DNA of 64,000 nt from Chamaelirium japonicum (taxonomy: Eukaryota > Streptophyta > Magnoliopsida > Liliales > Melanthiaceae): the NCBI GenBank assembly GCA_947650365.1, contig OX393552.1, positions 19,060,351 through 19,124,350 on the forward strand. Reading direction: 5' to 3'. The notes under the pieces were generated by a model that was given only the letters and a program-made list of their open reading frames with translations, had not been told where the DNA came from and ran no database searches. Every line of letters starts with the position of its first letter. Position 1 is the stretch's first letter. Shown here piece by piece: positions 9,967-21,900 of this stretch. Made by a program: the position numbers and the translations under genes.

Positions 9967-12900
9967 GTGAAAATCAATTCCCTTCTACATGCTAGTTCTT
10001 TGAGTACACATTCTCAGAATACACTAAACTAAGTGAAAGTTCATGCTTATATGTAAGTACGAATATCAAATTTAAATTTCTACAGCATGAATTGTTGTGA
10101 TCAGCATCATAATAGCTATATGAAAGTCGTTCCTGTCTTGTTAAATTTGGTAAATATAAAATTATTATTTTCCTGTTTTAGTAGTTCAGTCCCTGCTGAG
10201 TTCTTCAATACGTTGCAAGTAAGAACTTGAGTTGAATTGGATGCCTTAAGATGACATTATTTTTACGAATGATATTTGCTTTAGAAAATATGCATTATTT
10301 TGTTGCTCATTACCAATTATGTGGATTGTACCACCGGGAAAGGCTTGTACAAATGTATAGATTTTTATGAAGGCTTGAAGCAGATTATATGGATTTGGCA
10401 GACTAGAAGCTGTGAAGTCCATTTTTTGTAGCATATAGTGTAGAAAGGTTTATACTTCAGCTCTTTGGCCACACAAGTTTTGTGCTTTTGTGACCGCTCG
10501 TCATGGTCAACTTGTGCTTCCACGTGCATATTATGGAATAGAAAACATTAGAGAGCCTTTGCGGACAGCTAGAAGAAAAGAGTAGGTTTAATCTTGTTAT
10601 AGTATTAGTTTCCATTGCCATCGCATGATTTTTTGTGAAGTTGTAACTGTACCTGCATGACTTTTTGCCTTCTTGTACTCCAATGATTGAAGATAGACAT
10701 GCTCGCATGAACATTTCTAAAATATTCATTCTTCAACCTGAGGTCTTCATATATTTTTTCTCAGTAAGTCTTCACATGTGATTTACCTTCCCTGTGACCT
10801 GTATTTTCTGTTGGGCCAGTAGAATTGCAATTCTGCATGCTGACTAATCGCCTATACCTACTGCCACCTCATCTCCTCCTAATAAATAGACTTATCTATT
10901 AATCTATGTTAAGATGTATTAGTGTATATAAATACACGTAGGGTATATATGACTCACATGTATTCATCTTATATTGGCAATTGGCCTAATGAGAGATTCA
11001 TTACATTCTCTCCCCAAACCCTAGCTCTCCTTCTCTCTCTCTCTCTCCCTTTCTCACTTCCTCTCTTCCTCTAGGGTTTGTCACATGGTATCAGAGCAAG
11101 GTTGATCGCCGGCGTCGTCAACGGCTCCCTTGTCTCCTCGCGATCAGATCCTCCCTGCAATCAGATCTCCGATCAGATCCAGATCTGATCCTGCTCCGAT
11201 CTGATCCTGCTCCGCTCTCGCGATCTGCCCAGCGCGCTCCGCTCCGCTCGCGCTCCGTCCACACCCCGCGCGCCTGTCCTGGGTGTCCCGCGTGTGGCGC
11301 TCGCGATCCGCCTGCCCCGCACCCCGCGCGCCTGATCCGCTCGCGCTCCACCTGCTCGCGCTCTGCTGCTCGCGATCCGCCTGCCCCTCTGTCTCTCTCC
11401 CGCGAGCCCCGCGCCCGCGCCTCTGCTTTTCTCTCGCACAGCCCGCGAGCCCATCCCTGCATCTCTCCCGCACACCCTCTCCGACCTGCAAGATTAGATC
11501 CGGACAGATCTGGACTGCTCTTCTTCTGCAGAGCCAACCGTTCAGCCCTTCTCCTCTCCGATCTGCAAGATCAGATCTCTATCTGATCTCGATACACCCT
11601 TGAGGGTCTGATCTCCGATCAAAGTCTCTGTCTGATCTGCAAGATCTGATCCCGATACTTCCTCAAGTCATCATCCATGTCCTCGACTTCTTCGATGACG
11701 ACTCCGCCGTTGATTCCACGGGATTTCCTCCCGCTCGCCACCGACTTTCTTCTCCAAGAGGCCTCCGACTGGCCGGCATGGTCCGCCACGGTGGAATCCA
11801 CCCTTGAGGGTCGCAATCTTCGAGGACATCTTGCTGGCTCTTCCACGCTTTCTGCTTCCGATGCAGAATACGGTCCCTGGCGCCTTCGCGATCAGCGCAT
11901 CAAGGCCTACCTTGTTGCGTCTGTGGATCGTTCTCTTCGCCGGGACATGGTTGGACTTGCCACTTCTGCAGCGATTTGGGGTCATCTCACTGCTCGCTTT
12001 GTTGAGAAGAGTGGAGCACGTGAGTATCAGCTTCTCACACAGGCCCAGTCGGCACAGCAGGGAGAGTTGACGGTCCAACAGTTTTACTGTCAAATGCGCT
12101 CTTATTGGCGTGATCTTCAGGATCTTGCTCCCGTTCCTGACCCGTCCCGTGCTGTCGAGTATCAGCTCTATCGGGAGCGCCTTCAGCTCTATCAGCTATT
12201 CGCTGCCCTACGACCAGAGTTCAGTGCTCTGGCCGGTCAGCTTCTTCATCGGGACAGCCTTCCTCGTCTTGATGAGGCTGTGGCTGAGCTGGTCGCTGAA
12301 GAGACTCGTCTGCGTACTCTTGCCTCCAGGGCCTTACCTCTTCCATCCGGTCTTCAGGGTGTTCTTGTTGCTGCTCCGCCGCCGGTCTCAGGCCCACCAA
12401 CTACTGCCTCTCATGGTAGACCGTTTTGCACTCACTGTCAGACACCGGGCCACTTCGTGGACACTTGCTTCTCACTTCATCCAGAGAAGCGTCCTACCTA
12501 CAGAGATCGAGGTCGAGGACGAGCTCGAGGTCGTGGTCGCCCTGTTCCTACTGCTGCTGCTGCCTCTTCCGTCACAGCTGGCGAACTACAGTCTATTCGT
12601 GAAGAACTAGCTCAGCTTAGACTTTCTCAGCAGTCTGCCGCTACTCCTGGACCTTCCAGCGCCTCAGCCTTCTTTGCCTCTTCTGGTAGTCCCACTGTTT
12701 GGATACTGGATTCGGGCGCCTCACACCACATGACTCCGGATGCCTCCTTGCTCACTACCTGTCAGCCTGCGCCGCACCTGCCACCGATCCACACTGCAGA
12801 TGGTTCTCGCTTAGCCATCTCACAGTCTGGATCCATTACTTCAGCCTCCGCCCCTGCTTGCAATCTCTCCTTATCCTCTGTGCTTCATGCTCCCACACTC

Positions 12901-15900
12901 CACATGCACCTGATTTCTGTTAGTGCTTTGTGTGACTCTGGCTACTCTGTGACATTTACCCCTTCCGCTTGTTCTATACAGGATCTGCGTACTGGCCGAC
13001 CGATTGGAGCAGGTCGTAGGGCAGGCGGGCTCTACCAGATGGAGTTTCTTCACTCTTTAGATCCGTCATCATCTGGGTTTTGTGGCGTTGTCTCTCCTAA
13101 TGCCGACCTGTGGCATAGGAGACTAGGTCAAGTGTCGGAACCGCGACTTAAGAGATTACTCCATTCTGGAGCTCTAGGTCTTGGTCCTTTTTCATCTTTA
13201 TCTACTTGTACTGGCTGCAAGCTCGCAAAAGCTGCTGCCCTTCCTTTTTCATCCAGTACTTCTCAGAGCTCTGCTCCTTTTGATCTTGTTCACTCTGATA
13301 TCTGGGGCCCCTCTCCTCTCCCTTCTATGACTGGGTATTTATATTATGTCTCATTTGTGGATGATTATAGTCGCTACACGTGGGTCTACCTTCTTCGCCG
13401 TCGATCGGATATCCTCCAAGTCTATAAGGACTTCACCTCCATGATTCACACGCAGTTTAGTCGGTGCATCAAGATCTTTCGATCTGACTGTGCCCTTGAG
13501 TATCTATCTACCGCTATGCGCAGCCTTATTCAGTCCCATGGGACTATTTTTCAGCACTCGTGTCCTCACATCCATGAGCAGAATGGCGTTGCTGAACGCA
13601 AGCATCGCCATATTCTTGCGACTACTCGTGCTCTCCTTCTTTCTGGTTCTGTTCCTCGGCGCTTCTGGGCTGAGGCTCTCCTCACCTCAGTCCAGCTCAT
13701 TAACATCACTCCTTCGTCAGTTCTTCCGGACGACTTATCTCCTCATGAGCGTCTCCTCTCTACCACTCCTGACTACAGCCCTCTTCGCACTTTTGGGTAC
13801 ACCTGTTTTGTTCTTCTTCCTCTCCATGAGCGCACAAAGCTGTCTGCTCAGGCAGCTAAGTGCATCCTTCTTGGGATCAGCACTGAGCACAAGGGATACC
13901 GCTGCTATGACCCTGTTGCTCGTCGCTTGCGTATCTCTCGACACGTCTCCTTTGTCGAGGATACGCCCTACTACTCTCCTGAAGCTCAGGATCTCACCTT
14001 TCTCGAGGTTTCTTCTCCTCCATCATCGACACCTATGCCTCCCTCATCGGCCTCTCTAGTTCCCCCGGCTCCTTCTCCACCGCCAACTCCCTCGGCACCA
14101 CTGGCTCCTTTGCCAGTTGTTTCCCCAGCATCTCCAGGGGACTCCTCCGAGGCTTCCTCCTCTATGCCCGTGCCTCTCTCTCCTCCCTGGGTTGTCGCTC
14201 TATTTCCTCAGGTCTACTCTCGCCGGCCTACCCCTGTGTCTCCGTGTCCTTCCTTCTCAGCGGATGCCGGCTCTCCTGCTGTTGAGGTCACTCCTAGTCT
14301 TTCGCCTCCTGTGCCTGCTCCGTCGTTGCCAGTCGTGGATCCAGGCCCGCCTCGCTACCCTTCGCGCCAGCGTCACCCACCTGACCGTTTTAGCCACGAC
14401 ACTGGACCTCCTGATCGTTTTGGTTTTGCCTCTGTATGCAGTTACTCACCTCAGTTTACTGCATTTCTTACTGCTGTGCACGCAGATCAGGAGCCCCGAT
14501 CCTACTCTGAGGCAGTTCAGTTTCCTTAGTGGCGTCAGGCTATGGATGAGGAGTTTCAGGCCTTTAAGCAGACTCATACCTGGGATGTTGTCCCTCTGCC
14601 CTCTGGCGTTAAGCCTGTCAGCTGCAAGTGGATTTATAAGGTCAAGCACCGCCCTGATGGATCCATTGAGTGTCACAAGGCTCGGGTAGTGGCTCGTGGC
14701 TTTACTCAAGAGTATGGCGTTGACTACGAGGAGACCTTTGCTCCGGTGGCTCAGATGATCACCGTTCGCACTCTTCTGGCAGTTGCAGCTGTTCATCGAT
14801 GGGCCCTTCTTCAGATGGACGTGAAAAAATCCTTTCTCCACGGTGACCTGTCTGAGACTGTCTACATGGATCCTCCTCCTGGTCTCCGTGTTCCTTCTCA
14901 GCACGTGTGTCGTCTTCGTCGGGCCATTTATGGGCTCAAGCAAGCTCCTCGTGCCTGGTTTGAGCGGTTCCGCCATGCTGTCAGGGAACTTGGTTATTCA
15001 GAGAGCAGTCAGGACCACTCTCTGTTTGTCAGGTCGTTCCTGCAGGGCCGGGCGATTCTACTGTTATACGTGGACGACATGATCATCACTGGAGATGACT
15101 CTGCTGCGATTGCTAGTCTTCAGCAGCACTTGAGGAACCAATTTCAGATGAGGATTTGGGTACGCTTCGCTATTTTCTTGGTCTTGAGGTAGCATACAGT
15201 ACAGATGGCATTCTGCTCTCTCAGCAGAAGTACCTTTCAGACATCCTTAGTCGTGCTGCCCTCACAGATGACCGCACAGTAGACACCCCTCTTGAGCTTC
15301 ACTCGAAGCTACGTCCTACAGATGGAGTTCCTCTTTCAGATCCCACTCGGTACAGGCAGATTGTGGGACAGCTCGTCTATCTCTGCATCACTCGGCCTGA
15401 CATTGCACACGCTGTCAGCATTGTCAGTCAATTTGTTGCAGCTCCACACTCAGTTCACTACGGTGCTCTTCTTCGGATCCTCCGGTACCTCAGAGGGACA
15501 GTTACTCGCTCTTTGTTTCTGTCGTCATCCTCCTCTCTCAGACTTCGAGCCTACTCAGATGCAGACTGGGCTGGAGATCCGACTACACGCCGCTCCACCA
15601 CTGGTTACTGTTTGTTTCTCGGCGACTCTTTGATATTCTGGCGCAGCAAGAAGCAGAAAGTGGTGTCTCTCTCTAGCACTGAGGCTGAGTACAGGGCCAT
15701 GGCCTCCATGACTAAGGAGATAGTTCACCTTCGACGTCTCCTCAGTGATCTCGGTGTTGCTTTCTCCGAGCCTACTCCACTTCACTGTGATAACCGAAGT
15801 GCTATTCAGATTGCTAGCAACCCGGTTTTTCATGAAAGGACAAAGCACATCGAGATTGACTGTCACTTCGTCCGACAGGAGTATGAGGCCATGACAATCT

Positions 15901-18900
15901 CACTACCTTTCATTCCCTCAGCAGAGCAGATCGCAGACTTCTTCACGTAGTCACATCCTACACCACGTTTTTGGTCTTTGATTGCCAAACTCTTGGTGCA
16001 TGATCCACCCTGAGTTTGTGATGCGATCAAGTACCAACTTGATGCGATGCGGATGCTTAATTTAGTCCAAGTGCAGAATTTAAACAATAAAAATCAGATT
16101 TCAGCATATATAAACAAATTTCAGCAATGCTCAGAATCACGATACACTGGTCATTCATTCCCAATCAGATTTAATTCAAAGAAGCAAGAACAACTGACAA
16201 GACAATAACTAATTTCAGATTATATAACTGAATTCCAGCAATGAAGCAATAACAATCTCAAATAGATAAGGTCAATGTATCAAAGAACAACCACAGACCT
16301 AAAACGATAAAGTCCTAATGGATGAGATCCTCAGAAAAAAACAAATATTTAGGAAACCCTAATGGGAATTCAGCAATAAGGCCGGTTGGAAAAAATAGAT
16401 TTATCACATGAAAATTATCGAAGGACGATACCAAACCGTGCTTAGGTCAATGCCGGCAGCTTTCCGATACTCCGTTGTTGCAGGTGAATGGCGCGGAAGG
16501 GGGAGGTGTGATCCAGAAGACGGGGTGAAGAAGCCGAGACGAGGGATCTTTGAAGACGAAGAAACTTCACGTCGATCTTCCGTGAAGCCGTAGACGAGTG
16601 GTGAGGCGGCAGGATAGAAGCTTGCGGAAGGAAGAATAGACTAGAAACAAAGAGGATTTCGTCGGAAGAGATACACCGAGCAAGCGAGCCGCTTCTCCGT
16701 TGTTAGGGTTTCAATTCAATTCATCTCCCTTTTCTCAATTAGGGTTTTAGATCTTATAGGGGAAGCGAACAAGGGAACAAAGAAGGAAAGAAAGAGAGAG
16801 AGGCCGGTCGGGTAGAGAGAGAGAGAGAGACGCACGGATGAGAGAGGGTGTCCGCGGGAGAGAGAGAGAGGGGCCGACCGGTTGGGGTTTGGGACTAGGG
16901 TTTTGAATTTTTGTTTCCCTTGAGATCTCATCCATTGAGATTAAATCTAACTTAAGATCCTACGGCCTAAAACCTAACACGGAAATGAGTCAGTTCGGCA
17001 TCTGTGGCTCGAACCGGATGCGAACATGGCTCGCACCTACCCAAACCAGAAATAAAAACTGAAATAACTAAAGATCCGTTGGTCGGATCGAAATAAAGTA
17101 AAAACCAAGTGTTAGATCTCTGAATGAGCTTTCCACTGGTGCAGACGGATCGACGATCGGCTTCCTGGATCTCCGGGGAGGGTGAAAATACGCGATCAGC
17201 TGTAGAAAAACTGTACGTAGTAGGCTCGTCTGCATCAAGTCCCCCGGACTCAAAAGAACTCGACTCCTGTCGAGCAAGGTCCTGGGTCCGGCGGGGGCTC
17301 CCCTGGTAGTAACGGCAACTGCTGAATCTGCTCTGACTGCTCTCCCGGGTCTGGTGGCCAGGTAACCCACCCCAAGTACGCAACAACTCCATCTCGTATC
17401 CCCTGCCCCTCGACGCCAAGCGAAGACCTGAAAGCCAAAACCAACATCCTCCGCGGCACGATAAGATCGTCAAAATATTCAGATAATTTCATGTGATAAT
17501 AGGAATTTGGGTTGACATGAAATTCGAATGACATGTAAAAAGAAAGGCCGCGGGAGCATAATGTGCTGCGGGTCATCGGCTTGCGCGATCGGCAATGGTG
17601 TATTTGAAGGGCCATGGGTTGCGGGTGCATTATGTGTTGCTCAATGTGGCCTGCGCACGGTGCAAAACAAGGGGATTCTAATCCAAGAAGATGTGTCATG
17701 TCTTCATTGTCCGGATGCAGTGAATAAAATAAGAAATTAAAGAATTCATCATGCCACTTGTTATGATTTCGAAAAATTAAAGATGATGGGTTGGCTGAAA
17801 GTTGAAAGCATGATTCATAAGTATTTTGCATCGAAAAATGATCAAACATACCAAAATCATCTTTAAGGTTAAACTCAACACTTGGATAATATGGATGCAC
17901 ATATGATGGGTCTATAATTGTAGAGATGTCAGGCAAATGATGAATGCTAGTGTCATGAATGCCTACAGACTCTAAATGCGATGTGCATGCAATGGAATTC
18001 AAAATGTTCTCTAATCCCTTATCAATTCTTAGTAAATCAGATGAACGTCCGACTAGATTATCAACGAATGGCGGTACGGACTGACTCTGACTCAGAAGGG
18101 CTTGAGGTGCGTGGGATCGGTGTCTCCTAAAACATGTAGGCCATAGGGTGACATTGATGCCATCCTTAAGGAAAGTATAGGTGTTGGCTCTTCCGTGATG
18201 TTGGACATCTCGGTCGAACTGCCATGGACGCCCTAAGATAACATCAGCAACCTCTAAAGGAAGGACGTCGCACCAGATCTTATCTCGATATTGCAGCCCA
18301 ATCGACAATTTTGCCAGACAGCAATGCGTCACCAACTTGCTCGTGGTGTTATCCAGCCAAGATGTTTTGTACGGGTGAGCCAAAGGTTTGACTTTCCATT
18401 GCTTGCTCCTGACGATCGCTTCGTTGATCAGATTGGTGGTGCAACCTCCATCGATAAAGAGACAAAGGTCCATGCCATTGACCTGGCAGACGGTTCGGAA
18501 CAGCTCGAACCTCTGGTTCTTGCAGTGTGGCTTTGGAGGTCCTCCATAGAGCTCGTGGGGTAACAACGCTTTGGGTGGTTGGGGTGATGGCGACTGGTGA
18601 ATGACCAACAGTGGTGCAGTCACATCATCTCCCTCCAAGACTAAGTCATTGAAGTGTTCCCCTTCAGATTCGTGACTATCCTCGTCATTATCCGCAAGAT
18701 TTGTCTGTGGATGGAATTGACGGCGAGGACAATCGGCTGACTTGTGACCCGGCTGGTTGCATTTGAAACACTTAATTTGGCTCGGGTTGGGTCCTAAAAC
18801 TCCTTTACCCTTCTCAGTGGGTGCAGGAACTGTGCCAGCTACAGGTGAAGGTCCAGGGAGTGGTCTGCTAACAGATCCGGATGGTGCCCTAGTGTTGTCA

Positions 18901-21900
18901 TTGAGACTCGACTTTCTTGGCCCGACGGTGTGCATCAGTGACCTGATACAAGTCGTGAAGGGACACCACCTCTTGAATTGAAGGTTTGAGACCGTTGACG
19001 TATCTAGCGACGCTCTGCTCTTCATCTTCGTGCAGATCATTACGAGCTTGGAGCTTGTAGAATTCATTAGTGTAGTCATCTACAGATTTATGCTCCTGTC
19101 GCAGGTTCTGGAATTTCTGGAACACATTCTGCTTGAAATCAGAAGGGAGGAACTTCTGTTGCATTTTTCCTCGCATATGTGTCCATGTGGAAATCTTTTC
19201 TTTTCCTTTCCTACCCCTAGTGGTCTGCAACTGTTTCTACCAAATCAGTGCATGACCTTTCAATTTAAGGCTGACAAACTTGACTTGTTTGTCGCGGGGG
19301 ATTTCTTTCCACTCGAAATACTGGTCGATTCTCTCGGCCCACTCTAGAAACTCTTCAGGGTCCATCCTACCCTCGAACTCAGGAATTTCTATTTTAATGC
19401 CCTGATCCCAGCCCCAATGGGATTTTGATCTCCTATGAGTTCTCCTACTTCGCCTATCAGATCCATCAGAGGAACTGACGCTGTCACCTCCTGACCCTAG
19501 ATCTAACTCGCTATGCCCTGGCGATGCTCTAGCCCTGTGTTCTCGATGGGGTCGAGGTGGATTTTGGGAATTGGTGAAGGCTAAGGACAAGGTTTCAATC
19601 TGGGTTTGGAGTCTATCCATCTGCTCTTGTTGCCTCATGAAGGCATCCTGCCAAGTACGGGGTGGCGAAGATCCTGCCATCCTAGATTGTCTAGTAGATG
19701 CTATCGATTCACTCGGGAGAGAAAGGGATGGTCCTAAAATGTATGCGATCACGTGATGCGTGTTACTAACTAATGCAAGGCACTAACTAAAATGAAGGAA
19801 GGCAAAATAAAAAAAAAATTCAGCACGCACACAAGATGCAAATGATGCAAGAGGACCGGCCGTTACGTAAGAACGCGACGACTAGTACGCTCTGATACCA
19901 ACTTGATGCGATCAAGTACCAACTTGATGCGATGCGGATGCTTAATTTAGTCCAAGTGCAGAATTTAAACAATAAAAATCAGATTTCAGCATATATAAAC
20001 AAATTTCAGCAATGCTTAGAATCACGATACAACGGTCATTCATTCCCAATCAGATTTAATTCAAAGAAGCAAGAACAACTGACAAGACAATAACTAATTT
20101 CAGATTATATAACTGAATTCCAGCAATGAAGTAATAACAATCTCAAATAGATAAGGTCAATGTATCAAAGAACAACCACAGACCTAAAACGATAAAGTCC
20201 TAATGGATGAGATCCTCAGAAAAAGACAAATATTTAGGAAACCCTAATGGGAATTCAGCAATAAGGCCGGTTGGAAAAAGTAGATTTATCACATGAAAAT
20301 TATCGAAGGACGATACCAAACCGTGCTTAGGTCAATGCCGCCAGCTTTCCGATACTCCGTTGTTGCAGGTGAATGGCGCGGAAGGGGGAGGTGTGATCCA
20401 GAAGACGGGGTGAAGAAGCCGAGACGAGGGATCTTTGAAGACGAAGAAACTTCACGTCGATCTTCCGTGAAGCCGTAGACGAGTGGCGAGGCGGCGGGAT
20501 AGAAGCTTGCGGAAGGAAGAATAGACTAGAAACAAAGAGGATTTCGTCGAAAGAGATACACCGAGCAAGCGAGCCGCTTCTCCGTTGTTAGGGTTTCAAT
20601 TCAATTCATCTCCCTTTTCTCAATTAGGGTTTTAGATCTTATAGGGGAAGCGAACAAGGGAACAAAGAAGGAAAGAAAGAGAGAGAGAGAGGCTGGTCGG
20701 GTAGAGAGAGAGAGAGACGCGCGGATGAGAGAGGGTGTCCGCGGGAGAGAGAGAGGGGCCGACCGGTTGGGGTTTGGGACTAGGGTTTTGAATTTTTGTT
20801 TCCCTTGAGATCTCATCCATTGAGATTAAATCTAACTTAAGATCCTACGGCCTAAAACCTAACACGGAAATGAGTCAGTTCGGCATCTGTGGCTCGAACC
20901 GGATGCGAACATGGCTCGCACCTACCCAAACCAGAAATAAAAACTGAAATAACTAAAGATCCGTTGGTCGGATCGAAATAAAGTAAAAACCAAAGTGTTA
21001 GAACTCTGAATGAGCTTTCCACTGGTGCAGACGGATCGACGATCGGCTTCCTGGATCTCCGGGGAGGGTGAAAATACGCGATCAGCTGTAGAAAAACTGC
21101 ACGTAGTAGGCTCGTCTGCATCAGTTTGAGAGGGGGTGTTAAGATGTATTAGTGTATATACATACACTTAGGGTATATATGACTCACATGTATTCATCTT
21201 ATATTGGCAATTGGCCTAATGAGAGATTCATTACATTCTCTCCCCAAACCCTAGCTCTCCTTCTCTCTCTCTCCCTTTCTCTCTTCCTCTCTTCCTCTAG
21301 GGTTTGTCACAATCTAAATCTAAATTGTTAATTTAACTAAATTGATCGTATCCACTAAAGCAAAGGCATGACTGAAGAAACCCAAAAGACACCTTTGTCC
21401 CAATCCTGCATCAGCACTTTTAGGCCATGGTAACTGGGTCAAAATGAGCCTGTTTTGGTGTCTCTAGAACATCCAAAAGATGGACCTTATTGAAGACATA
21501 ATATAAGCCTAAAATGGGCTCCCTATCTCAAGTTATGCCCGGATTTGAAAATTGGGTATTTATTAAAAAAAAAATCATACTAAGTCTAATACCCCAATCT
21601 GCACAAATGACATTGGACTTGACGTAACCTTAATTCCAATTTAACAACCATCATCAAAAAGGTTCCAGAATTAGGACAATACTATGTCATGCTAAAGATC
21701 AAGCATTAATACCAAGACCTTATATGGATCACTAAACTAGTATAGCAAAATGTGCAGGATGGACAAAATGGTGAGGGCCTGACGACAAGTAGGAGGTGGT
21801 GGGTCCCATAGAACAATGGTGGGACCTATAGGAACCTACAAACCTCATAAAAGCAGGTCACTAGGTCAGTCATTGATATAAGGGGTTAACTTGAATATTG

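Larger units (their letters stand above)
16019..21123 (-). mobile_element. Gypsy-type gag-protease element C (TR-GAG-like)
   Basis: LTRs of about 1.22 kb at 16019-17237 and 19904-21123 (TGATGC...GCATCA) are flanked by an exact GTTTG duplication at 16014-16018 and 21124-21128. The minus-strand primer-binding site TGGTATCAGAGC is at 19889-19900, three bases from the right LTR. The interior of about 2.7 kb shows gag, a zinc knuckle and a protease-like domain but no RT, RNase H or integrase, so it would depend on enzymes supplied in trans. The LTRs differ by about 1 percent plus short indels, making it younger than its host copia B. Broken, with a few breaks. Confidence 0.88.
10907..21311 (+). 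mobile_element. Ty1-copia element B, carrying nested element C
   Basis: LTRs at 10907-11085 and 21137-21311 (179 and 175 bp, TGTTAAGATG...GTCACA) are flanked by an exact ATCTA duplication at 10902-10906 and 21312-21316. TGGTATCAGAGC follows the left LTR. The LTRs differ at a few substitutions and in CT-run length, so it is fairly young. Its sequence differs from family A although the domain order is the same. A 5.1-kb gypsy-type element (C, 16019-21123) inserted within about 15 bp of its 3' LTR. The coding region is broken, with about three breaks. Confidence 0.93.

Noticed and set aside
18291-18563. Plus-strand frame within element C
   Set aside because: Shadow of the minus-strand protease-like region.
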